This document shows, piece after piece, positions 36,359 through 44,092 of a stretch of DNA of 64,000 nt (position 1 is the first letter of the stretch; every line of letters begins with the position of its first letter). The DNA is from CAZCAC01 sp964496575 (GTDB lineage Bacteria > Planctomycetota > UBA1135 > GCA-002686595). The translations under genes were made by a program, and so were the position numbers. The DNA is taken from the NCBI GenBank assembly GCA_964496575.1, contig CAZCAC010000009.1:1-64000 (forward strand). Reading direction: 5' to 3'. The notes under the pieces were generated by a model. That model was given only the letters and a program-made list of their open reading frames with translations. It made no database searches and was not told the DNA's origin.

Positions 36359-38701
36359 ATGCCCCCCACCGTGAAAGGACGACCCGACTATTCCGCTGCC
36401 GTGGTGAGCGAGCTGGTCGCGGAGCGATACGGGATCGAAGGAACCCTGCGGCCGCTGCCGGCGGAATGGGATCAGAACTTCCGGCTGGACGCGGGTGATC
36501 GGGGCCACTTCGTGGTCAAGATCGCCAATCGCGACGAAGACCCGCGAGTGCTGGCTATGCAGAACGCCGCGATCGAACACCTCGCGGCGAGCGACAGCGC
36601 CGAGCTCTGCCCGCGGCTGGTGCGCTCCCGCGACGGCGCCGTGCAGGAGGAGATCGAAGGAGAGTTCCCGCTGCGTCTCCTCACCTGGCTGGAAGGGACT
36701 CCGCTGGCCGAACACCGGCCACTCGACGGTGTCTCCCTGGAGCGGATCGGCGGCGCGCTCGGCGGGATCGACCGCGCCCTCGCCGAGCTCGAGCACGAAG
36801 CGCTGGAACGTGAGCTGCGCTGGGACCTGGCCCACCCCCTCTGGATCGCGCCGGAGACGCATCACCTGGAGGACCTCGAGCTGCGCCGGATCGTCGAGGG
36901 CTTCCTCCTGCAGTACCGCGCCCGCGTCGAGCCGCGCGTCGCCGCCCTGCCCCGCAGCGCCATCCACAACGACGCCAACGACGAGAACCTCCTGCTCGCC
37001 GCCGACCCGGACGGTGGCCTGTGCGTCTCCGGGCTGCTCGACTTCGGCGACATGCTGCGATCGTCTACCGTCAACGAGCTCGCCATCGCGGCCGCCTACG
37101 CGCTCTTCGGCGCACCCGACCCGGTCGAGGCCGTCGCCCGGCTGGCCGCCGGGTATCACGCGACGCGATCGCTGATCGAGGACGAGGCCCTCGTGCTCTT
37201 CCCGCTCACCTGCATGCGGCTGTGCGTCAGCGTGGTCAACAGCACTCTCGCTGCGCTCGACGATCCCGACAATGCCCACCGGCAGATCAGCGACGCGCCG
37301 GCGCGGCAGGCGCTCGCCCGGCTCGCGAAGGTCGATCCGAGAGCGGCGGAGGAGCGGATCCGGGCCGCCTGCGACCTCCCTCCGCGCCCGACGAGGCCGG
37401 AAGAACGGCAATCCTCACTCGGCGGAGGGCTCCTCGACGAACGCCGCCGTCGCCTGGGCCCCTCGCTCAGCCTGGCCTACGACGAGCCCCTCGAGATCGT
37501 CCGCGGCTCGGGTCCGTACCTCTTCACCCCCGACGGCCGCGCCCACCTCGACTGCGTCAACAACGTCTGCCACGTCGGCCACTGCCACCCTCGCGTGGTC
37601 GCCGCGCTCGCGAAGCAGGCGGCGATCCTCAACACCAACACGCGCTACCTGCACCCCCTGATCATCGATCTCGCGCAGCGGCTCACCGCCACCTTGCCCG
37701 ACCCGCTGTCGGTGTGCTTCTTCGTCAACTCGGGAAGCGAGGCGAACGAACTGGCGATCCGTCTGGCCCGCGCGCACACCGGCCGACGCGATGTGATCGT
37801 GCTCGACGGCGCCTACCACGGCAACACGCAGACGCTGGTCGATCTCTCGCCGTACAAGTGCGAGGGCCCCGGTGGGAAGGGACTGCCGCCATGGGCGCAC
37901 AAGGTGCAGAGCCCCGATCCGTACCGCGGCCCCCACCGCGGTCGGACCGAAGCGACCGGTCGCGCCTACGCCGAGGAGGTGCGCGAGCTCTGCGCCACCC
38001 TCGTCGCCACGGGACGTCCCCCCGCCCTCTTCCTGGTCGAGCCGATCCTCGGCTGCGGCGGGCAGGTCGAGCTGCCGCCCGCGTACCTGCGCGAGGCGTT
38101 CGCGCACGTCCACGCCGCCGGGGCGGTCAACATCGCCGACGAGGTGCAGGTCGGCATGGGCCGCGCCGGCAGTCACATGTGGGCCTTCGAGGCGCAAGGC
38201 GCCGTTCCCGACATCGTCACCATCGGCAAGCCGATCGGCAACGGCCACCCGCTGGCCGCGGTGATCACCACGCCGGAGATCGCGCGCTCCTTCGACAACG
38301 GGATGGAGTACTTCTGCACCTTCGGTGGCAATCCCGTCTCGATGGCAGTGGGGCTGGCGGTGCTGGACGTGATCGAGGAGGAAGGACTGCGCGAGAACGC
38401 GCTCCGCGTCGGCCGCTACCTGGTCGACGGCTTCGAGCGCCTCGCGCAGCGGCACGAGGCGATCGGCGACGTGCGCGGCCTCGGCCTCTTCCTCGGCGTC
38501 GAGCTGGTCACCGATCGCGAGACCCTCGCACCGGCCACCGAGCTCACCGCTCGCGTGATCGAGAGCGCCAAGCGCGACGGCGTCCTGATCAGCTGCGAAG
38601 GTCCATTCCACAACATCCTCAAGATCAAGCCGCCGATCGTCTTCGGCGAGGTGGAGGCGGACCTGCTCCTGGGTGCGGTCGATCGGGCGCTGCTGGGATA
38701 G
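36359..38701 (+). CDS. Aminoglycoside-phosphotransferase-like kinase fused to class III aminotransferase/phospholyase
   Basis: 780 residues from the ATG at 36359 (GAGGAG 10 nt upstream). Residues about 1-330 are an APH-fold kinase (HFVVKIANRDEDPR, AIHNDANDENLLL catalytic loop, GLLDFGDM metal site). Residues about 360-780 are a PLP class III aminotransferase (NNVCHVGHCHPRVVAAL, NSGSEANELAIRLARAHTG, ADEVQVGMGRAGSHMW, PLP lysine K624 in TIGKPIGNGHPLAA). The closest known logic is hydroxylysine kinase plus phosphohydroxylysine or phosphoethanolamine phospho-lyase: the kinase phosphorylates a hydroxy-amine and the PLP domain eliminates phosphate and ammonia. Having both in one chain suggests channelling. 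The exact amine is unproven. Confidence 0.9.
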   Translation: MPPTVKGRPDYSAAVVSELVAERYGIEGTLRPLPAEWDQNFRLDAGDRGHFVVKIANRDEDPRVLAMQNAAIEHLAASDSAELCPRLVRSRDGAVQEEIEGEFPLRLLTWLEGTPLAEHRPLDGVSLERIGGALGGIDRALAELEHEALERELRWDLAHPLWIAPETHHLEDLELRRIVEGFLLQYRARVEPRVAALPRSAIHNDANDENLLLAADPDGGLCVSGLLDFGDMLRSSTVNELAIAAAYALFGAPDPVEAVARLAAGYHATRSLIEDEALVLFPLTCMRLCVSVVNSTLAALDDPDNAHRQISDAPARQALARLAKVDPRAAEERIRAACDLPPRPTRPEERQSSLGGGLLDERRRRLGPSLSLAYDEPLEIVRGSGPYLFTPDGRAHLDCVNNVCHVGHCHPRVVAALAKQAAILNTNTRYLHPLIIDLAQRLTATLPDPLSVCFFVNSGSEANELAIRLARAHTGRRDVIVLDGAYHGNTQTLVDLSPYKCEGPGGKGLPPWAHKVQSPDPYRGPHRGRTEATGRAYAEEVRELCATLVATGRPPALFLVEPILGCGGQVELPPAYLREAFAHVHAAGAVNIADEVQVGMGRAGSHMWAFEAQGAVPDIVTIGKPIGNGHPLAAVITTPEIARSFDNGMEYFCTFGGNPVSMAVGLAVLDVIEEEGLRENALRVGRYLVDGFERLAQRHEAIGDVRGLGLFLGVELVTDRETLAPATELTARVIESAKRDGVLISCEGPFHNILKIKPPIVFGEVEADLLLGAVDRALLG

Positions 38702-38718
38702 ACGCGAAGTCGGGCTCC

Positions 38719-39387
38719 CTATCCGAGCGGCCGCAACACGAAACCGACCACCGTCCAGAACAGGACGAGGTAGGGATTCTCGTCGAGCGCACTCGAGCGC
38801 ATGAAGACCGTCTCGAGCGCGGGATCACCCACGAAGGGTCGCAGGATCCAGCCGAGCTTGATGGCCACGAAGACGTAGAGCACCAACCACCCTGCAAGAC
38901 CGAGCCGGTGCCGACCGTCGACGGCGATGAGAGGGCGGTAGTGGCGGGCCAGGGTCAGGTGACCCGCCAGGGTCGCGGTGGCGAAGGCGACGCCGTTGAG
39001 CAAGAGGGCGGTCGGGTAGGCGATCGCCGAGGCGTAGGCCACGATCAGGGGCGGCGCCAGGCCGGCCAGACAGAGGGCCAGGGTCCCCTGGGCGGAGAGA
39101 ACGCCGCGCAGGGCGGCGGTGAAGTCGTCTCTCAGGCCGAGAGTCGCGTTGAATACGAAGAAGAAGGGAAGGCACAGGAGCGTGGTCCCGGAGAGCAGCA
39201 CCGGCACCTTCAACATCGAGTAGACACTCCCGCGGAGATCGCCGCCCAGGCTGCCCATGACCGTTCCGTACAGCGCGCCGCCACAGACGACCAGGGCTCC
39301 GAGCCGGGCCCAGGGAACCGCGCCGCGACCGACGGAGTGACGGCCGGTGGACCTCAGCGCCGAATCGACCGCGGAGAACAGCGCCAT
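38719..39387 (-). CDS. Polytopic membrane protein with WILRPFVGDP motif (paralogue 1)
   Basis: 222 residues from the ATG at 39387. About six hydrophobic helices (LGALVVCGGALYGTVMGSLG, VPVLLSGTTLLCLPFFFVFN, LALCLAGLAPPLIVAYASAI, LLNGVAFATATLAGHLTLA, GWLVLYVFVAIKLGWILRPF, LVLFWTVVGFVLRPL). The motif KLGWILRPFVGDP after the fifth helix is shared with the upstream gene, from which it is separated by 7 bp, so both form an operon. N-terminus MALFSAVDSALRST aligns with that of the partner. Family function unknown to me. Inner membrane. Confidence 0.8.
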   Translation of the reverse strand: MALFSAVDSALRSTGRHSVGRGAVPWARLGALVVCGGALYGTVMGSLGGDLRGSVYSMLKVPVLLSGTTLLCLPFFFVFNATLGLRDDFTAALRGVLSAQGTLALCLAGLAPPLIVAYASAIAYPTALLLNGVAFATATLAGHLTLARHYRPLIAVDGRHRLGLAGWLVLYVFVAIKLGWILRPFVGDPALETVFMRSSALDENPYLVLFWTVVGFVLRPLG

Positions 39388-39394
39388 CGCCCGG

Positions 39395-40105
39395 CTACAT
39401 GTAGCGGATGGCATCGAAGAGTCCCTGGAAGAAGTTGGATTCCGTCTCGCGAAAGGCCTCCAGGGGTCGTCCGGGATCGCCGACGAAGGGCCGCAGGATC
39501 CAGGCCATCTGCGCTCCGACCACCCCGTAGATGATCAACCACAGCCTGAAGATCAGTTGCACCCGGCGCGATCCCGCCTTCGTGGATCTGGCCGCGCTCT
39601 CCGTGGGCTCGAAGACGATCCGGACCGCCGAGCTCAGGAAGCCGAGCGCGACCAGGCCGGAGATGGTGAAGACCACCGAGTTGAGGACCAGCATGAACGG
39701 GTAGCTCTTCGTGCACAGGGCGAAGAACACCGTGACCGGTCCCAGGCTCGCGAGCACCGCCGCGAGGACCGCCGTGCCGGCCAGCAGCAGCCGCAGCGTC
39801 TGCGCGAGATCCAGCCGGGAACGAGCGAGCGCGGAGAAGACGAAGAGCGACGGCGCCGTGACGACCAGGGTCATCATCAAGAGCGCGGGCACCTTCACCA
39901 TGACCAGGGGGATGTACCAGGCCGCCGGTTCCTCGTGCCGCAGCAGGACGAAGGCCCCCATGCAGAGTCCGTAGAAGCTCGCCAGGGCGGTCCCGAGGAG
40001 CAGGAGCGGTCGAGTCGGGGCGGCGACCACGCCGGAGCGCAGCACTTGCTCGCGAGTGAACTCGCCTCGAAGCAGCTTGTCGATCTTGCTGAAGATGTCT
40101 TTCAC
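39395..40105 (-). CDS. Polytopic membrane protein with WILRPFVGDP motif (paralogue 2)
   Basis: 236 residues from a GTG at 40105, chosen for the AGGAGG 4 nt upstream; the frame upstream is not protein-like. A short amphipathic N-terminus (VKDIFSKIDKLLRGEFTREQ) is followed by about six helices and the motif AQMAWILRPFVGDPGRPLEAF near the C-terminus. It is clearly related to the downstream gene (same motif, same layout) and probably arose by tandem duplication. The two may form a hetero-oligomer. No transport or enzyme motif is visible. Divergent from sigma-fusion copy C (180 bp). Confidence 0.8.
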   Translation of the reverse strand: MKDIFSKIDKLLRGEFTREQVLRSGVVAAPTRPLLLLGTALASFYGLCMGAFVLLRHEEPAAWYIPLVMVKVPALLMMTLVVTAPSLFVFSALARSRLDLAQTLRLLLAGTAVLAAVLASLGPVTVFFALCTKSYPFMLVLNSVVFTISGLVALGFLSSAVRIVFEPTESAARSTKAGSRRVQLIFRLWLIIYGVVGAQMAWILRPFVGDPGRPLEAFRETESNFFQGLFDAIRYM

Positions 40106-40284
40106 GGGTCCTCCTGTAGGGTGTTGTCTCACCGGAGAAACACCGCCGATCGGCGGATCAGTCCGGGATGATCCCGGAATCGCCGAGGCGGTTTTCTCGG
40201 GGTTTTGCAGGGACCGGATCGCCGCCTCGTGGTGTCGGGAATGGTGGGAATCCGCGTCCTGCGACATACTGAACGACGAGCTAC

Positions 40285-42753
40285 ATGCCCACTCCCTCCC
40301 GGTTCGACCCTCAACGACTGATCGAGCACCGAGCGTTCATGCAGGCGCTGGCGGTGAGCCTCCTCGCGGATGGACATCGCGCCGAGGACGTCGTTCAGGA
40401 GACCTGCCTGGCCGCTCTGCGACACCCACCTCACTCGGCGGACTCGCTGCGCGCCTGGCTGGGGCGGGTCGTGCGCAACGTGGCCTCGAACATCCGGCGC
40501 GGCGAGGCGCGGCGCACGGATCGGGAGGGTCAGGTGGCGCGGAGCGACGTGGTGGTCTCCACGGAGGAGATCGTGCGGCGCATCGGAGTGGAGCGGCAGG
40601 TCGCCGACGCGCTGCTCGAGCTGAGTGAAGCCTATCGCAGCGCGCTCTACCTGCGCTTCTACGAGGACCTGCCGCCGCGCGAGATCGCGCGACGCCTGGG
40701 GATCCCGGTCGAGACGGTGCGCAGCCGGGTGCGCCGCGGCCTCGAGGCGATGCGCAGCCGGCTCGACCACGAGTACGGAGGCGACCGGCGATCCTGGTGC
40801 CTCGCCCTCCTGCCCTGGCTCAGGCGACCGGCTCCCTTCGCGCGGCGGGCCGCCCCTTTCGCCGATGCCGCCCTGGCGAAGGGTGCGTTGCTGGCCGCGA
40901 CGATTCTCCTCGTCCTCCCCTGGTCATCGACTCCCCGGTCGCAGCTGCCGATGAGCCTGGTCCCACCGGTGTCCGGCCACTACCACGTCAGCCTGGCCGC
41001 CCGGAGAACGCCGGCCGCATCCTTGACGTCGGAGCCCCGCCTGCCCGCCGCCTCGCCGATCAGGAGCTCCAGGGAAGAAGCGGCTCGTGCAGTCTTCTGC
41101 GGTCGCGTGCTGGACGCGCGGACCGAGGAGCCGGTGCCCGAACTGAACGTCCACCTGCAGGGGCCCGGCGGCGTGGCGGAGACCGTCCGCACGGGATGGG
41201 ATGGCTGCTTCACGAGCCGCTCGGCTCTCGCGGGCGGCACGGTGGTCGCGCGCCTCGCCCAGGGAACACCGGAGCGACCGGTTGCAGTCCGGTCCCCTTC
41301 TCTCACGCACGATCCGATTCTCGCGCGGGGCGCGGTCCAGGACATCCTGGCGGAGGTCGGCCCCACCCTCTGCATCCGCGTCGACTTGCCGCCGGAGCTC
41401 TCCCGCGAAGAGCTCGTCGCGCAGCTCTGGGAACCGGGGAACGGTGGGCCCGGGATTCGCGCGGCGCTCCTGTCACCCTGCGATCCCGCCCTCGTGTGCC
41501 TGCGCTTCGATCGATTGCCGCGACTGAGCTTCATGGCCGGTGGAACCCGGTCCGAGTTCGCCCTCGGCCTGTCCGGAGGCCGGTGGACGGGAGTGACCCG
41601 CTTTCGTGCCAGACCCGGCATCCACCGCGGGGAGGTCGCGCTCGAGCTCGAGCGCGCCGGGAACTTGAGCGGAAGGCTCACCGACCCGCTCGGAGTCCCG
41701 TGCGCCTCCGTGCCTGTCGTTTTGCGGTCGCCGGTCGGAGCACGCCTTCACACGTGCTCGGACGTGCATGGATTCTACTCTCTATCCTCGGTCGCCCCGG
41801 GGGAGTGGTCGCTCGAGATCGACTCGGCACGGCAACCCCATCCGGATCGACCGCTGGTCATCGGCCGGGGCGAGGAGCTGCGCTGCGACCTGGTGCTCGG
41901 GAACCGGGCGTGTACCGACTTCCGCGGCACGCTGTCCAGCCGCACCGGGAACCACATCCCGAAAGGCGAAATCCGGCTCGTCGACAACGCCGACCCGTCT
42001 CGCCGCTTCGCCGTCGAGCCGCGTCTCGAGGCCGGCGACGGGGGAGGTAGTCACTCCTTCGCGTTCGAGGGAATCCCCGCCGGCGCCTACACGCTGTACC
42101 CACCGGCGGCGGATGGTCATGCGTGGGATCCACCGCAGCTGCAACTCGAGCTGCCGTCCACCCCGGTTTCCTTCACCTGCCTCGACGACGTTCCCGGCTA
42201 CGACCTCGGCTTCCGCGTGTACGATCAGGCGACCGGGGCGCCGATCGAGAGCTTCCGGGGCGTGATCCTCGTCGATCGCTACGGGCTCGGCAAGCAGGCG
42301 GCCCTCGCAGGCGGTTTCGATGACCGGCCCGTCGATCTGGAGTTCGGCAAGGTCGCGTTCGAGAAGATCCCCGAGAGCGCTTCGCTCTGGTGGATGGTCG
42401 AGGTCGACGGCTATCGGGCCGCACTCGGAGTCACCGGCGACATTCGTGGCAGCGGTTCCCTGCGCTTCGTCGAGGTGCACCTGCTCCCCTCGTGGCGCAC
42501 CGAGCTCCGGATCTGCCGCCTGGCTCCGTCGGGTGCGACCGAACCGCTCGAGGGCGTGAACGTCCTCAGCATCGGCGGCGCACACCTCGGCACCAGTCTC
42601 GCCGACGGCAGCGTCTACCTCGAGCTCGGCTACGATCCCGGGCAGCTGCAGCTCCAGCTCGACGGTTGGCGCGTCCAGAGCTGGGAGGGCTTCTGGCAGG
42701 GGCGCCGCTTCCAGGCCCTCGACCGTCATCTCGTCTGCATGGTTGCCGACTAG
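40285..42753 (+). CDS. Transmembrane ECF sigma factor fused to carboxypeptidase-regulatory-like exodomain (copy C)
   Basis: 822 residues. Region 2 at about 12-80 (AEDVVQETCLAALRHPPHS, LRAWLGRVVRNVASNIRRGE). Region 4 at about 104-160 (LLELSEAYRSALYLRFYEDL, PREIARRLGIPVETVRSRVR). The post-region-4 stretch EYGGDRRSWCLALLPWLRR matches copy A. Membrane helix at about 196-213 (LAKGALLAATILLVLPW). The exported part has repeats FCGRVLDARTEEPVPELNVH, LSGRLTDPLGVPCASVPVVL and LRICRLAPSGATEPLEGVN. Two Cys in the exported half sit in similar places (CTDF, FTCLDD). No anti-sigma gene on either side. It is the best-preserved of the three copies together with copy A. Confidence 0.9.
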   Translation: MPTPSRFDPQRLIEHRAFMQALAVSLLADGHRAEDVVQETCLAALRHPPHSADSLRAWLGRVVRNVASNIRRGEARRTDREGQVARSDVVVSTEEIVRRIGVERQVADALLELSEAYRSALYLRFYEDLPPREIARRLGIPVETVRSRVRRGLEAMRSRLDHEYGGDRRSWCLALLPWLRRPAPFARRAAPFADAALAKGALLAATILLVLPWSSTPRSQLPMSLVPPVSGHYHVSLAARRTPAASLTSEPRLPAASPIRSSREEAARAVFCGRVLDARTEEPVPELNVHLQGPGGVAETVRTGWDGCFTSRSALAGGTVVARLAQGTPERPVAVRSPSLTHDPILARGAVQDILAEVGPTLCIRVDLPPELSREELVAQLWEPGNGGPGIRAALLSPCDPALVCLRFDRLPRLSFMAGGTRSEFALGLSGGRWTGVTRFRARPGIHRGEVALELERAGNLSGRLTDPLGVPCASVPVVLRSPVGARLHTCSDVHGFYSLSSVAPGEWSLEIDSARQPHPDRPLVIGRGEELRCDLVLGNRACTDFRGTLSSRTGNHIPKGEIRLVDNADPSRRFAVEPRLEAGDGGGSHSFAFEGIPAGAYTLYPPAADGHAWDPPQLQLELPSTPVSFTCLDDVPGYDLGFRVYDQATGAPIESFRGVILVDRYGLGKQAALAGGFDDRPVDLEFGKVAFEKIPESASLWWMVEVDGYRAALGVTGDIRGSGSLRFVEVHLLPSWRTELRICRLAPSGATEPLEGVNVLSIGGAHLGTSLADGSVYLELGYDPGQLQLQLDGWRVQSWEGFWQGRRFQALDRHLVCMVAD

Positions 42754-42879
42754 ATACCGAGTCGCATCACCCGGCGAGACCACCGCCCCGGGAAGAGCTC
42801 CCCCCCTGTCGAGGTGCCCCGAGGATCTTCACGAAACCTCGATCGCCGGGGGGGTCGCCCCTTCCTACCATGGTCGGCG

Positions 42880-43353
42880 ATGAGAGTGAGAACCGCTCAC
42901 CCCGAGGACCTGGAAGCCTGGCTGCGGATGCGCCTGGCCTTGTGGCCGGATGGTTCCGAAGCGGAGCACCGGGAGGAGATCCGACCGTACTTCCGCGGCG
43001 AGCGGCCGCGCGGGCCATGGGCGGTCCTGCTCGCGGAGGGATCCGGTGAACGGATCCTCGGTTTCGCGGAGGTCTCCGTCCGGCCGTACGCCGAGGGATG
43101 CCTCGGCTCGAAGGTGGCGTACCTCGAGGGCTGGTACGTCGTCCCCGAGGCGCGAGGGCAGGGCGTCGGGCGGGCGCTCGTCGCCGCGGCCGAGACGTGG
43201 GGGCGTGAGCAGGGGTGCCGCGAGCTCGCCTCGGACACCGAGCCGGAGAACGACGTCAGCACGGCGGCACACCTGGCCCTCGGCTTCGAAGACGTCGGCC
43301 TCGTCCGGTGCTTTCGGAAGGAGCTCGGGGACGGGGATCGATCGCCGGGCTAG
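42880..43353 (+). CDS. GNAT acetyltransferase of the AAC(6')-I type
   Basis: 157 residues from the ATG at 42880. The whole chain follows the aminoglycoside 6'-N-acetyltransferase pattern: RTAHPEDLEAWLRMRLALWP, EAEHREEIRPYF, LGFAEVSVRPYAEGC, VAYLEGWYVVPEARGQGVGR (acetyl-CoA loop), CRELASDTEPENDVSTAAHL and a final GFEDVGLVRCFRKEL. It would transfer acetyl from acetyl-CoA to an aminoglycoside 6'-amine or a natural amine. No mobile element is nearby, so it looks like a resident chromosomal gene. Activity on clinical drugs is not shown by sequence alone. Confidence 0.88.
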   Translation: MRVRTAHPEDLEAWLRMRLALWPDGSEAEHREEIRPYFRGERPRGPWAVLLAEGSGERILGFAEVSVRPYAEGCLGSKVAYLEGWYVVPEARGQGVGRALVAAAETWGREQGCRELASDTEPENDVSTAAHLALGFEDVGLVRCFRKELGDGDRSPG

Positions 43354-43445
43354 TCGTGCCGGTGCTGGGCCGCCACGCACTCGAGGCGGTCGCGCGAAGG
43401 CCTCGCCGCTCGCCGCCCGATCCACGGCTGGTTCCGTACCAGGAG

Positions 43446-43892
43446 TCAACAGGACTCGTTCAGCTTGATGGTGATCGACCGGCCGAGGAAGCCGATCGTT
43501 GCACCCAGTGCGAAGAGAACCGGAAAGACGAGGAGACCGACGACTGCCGGGAGGACTGTCGCCCAGCTGTAGAAGATCAAGGACAGCACGACGAGCAATC
43601 CAGTTCCCGCGCATGCCACCAGGCAGCCCTGGACGACGGCATTCGCCATTCGCCGTCTGAACAGCGGGGATCCACCGGCGACGGCGAAGGCGGTCAGCAT
43701 GAGCGCCATCTCCACGAGGCCGATCTCGATGGACCAGAAGAGGAGATCCCCGGGCGATGCTCGAATGAAGAAGAAGACCACGAGCAGCCAGATCAGGACC
43801 GCGACCGCACCGGAGAACCACCTCCGTACCCGAATTGCTGCGGGACTGGTCTGCCGCTGCGTTCTCCGTGTCGACCTGGTCGAACTGGCCAC
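43446..43892 (-). CDS. Small membrane protein with four helices, unknown function
   Basis: 148 residues from a GTG at 43892 with GGGGGA 8 nt upstream; a longer frame to 44087 is not protein-like. A basic N-terminus rich in Thr/Arg/Ser is followed by four helices (WFSGAVAVLIWLLVVFFFIR, LLFWSIEIGLVEMALMLTAF, MANAVVQGCLVACAGTGLLV, VLPAVVGLLVFPVLFALGAT). No catalytic residues seen. It converges with the acetyltransferase gene. No family recognised. Confidence 0.6.
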   Translation of the reverse strand: MASSTRSTRRTQRQTSPAAIRVRRWFSGAVAVLIWLLVVFFFIRASPGDLLFWSIEIGLVEMALMLTAFAVAGGSPLFRRRMANAVVQGCLVACAGTGLLVVLSLIFYSWATVLPAVVGLLVFPVLFALGATIGFLGRSITIKLNESC

Positions 43893-44092
43893 TTGATCGT
43901 TCCCCCTTTCCCTTGATACGACCCGGCACCTGCCAGCACAACTGCTGATCCCGAGTCGCACCGCCTTCCGCCGTTCTTTCGTGGTCGGCCGGGCGGCATT
44001 TCCGACGCGGAGGATCGAATCGTCGACGTCGCGGGGCAGTACTGCAGTGACTGGCGCGGAGGAGCTGCGTGGCACCTCCCCGGCCATCGCGC

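Noticed and set aside
42770..42850. CCCGGCGA ... TCGCCGGG inverted repeat after sigma-fusion copy C
   Set aside because: The arms are 8 bp and 65 nt apart, likely by chance at this GC content.
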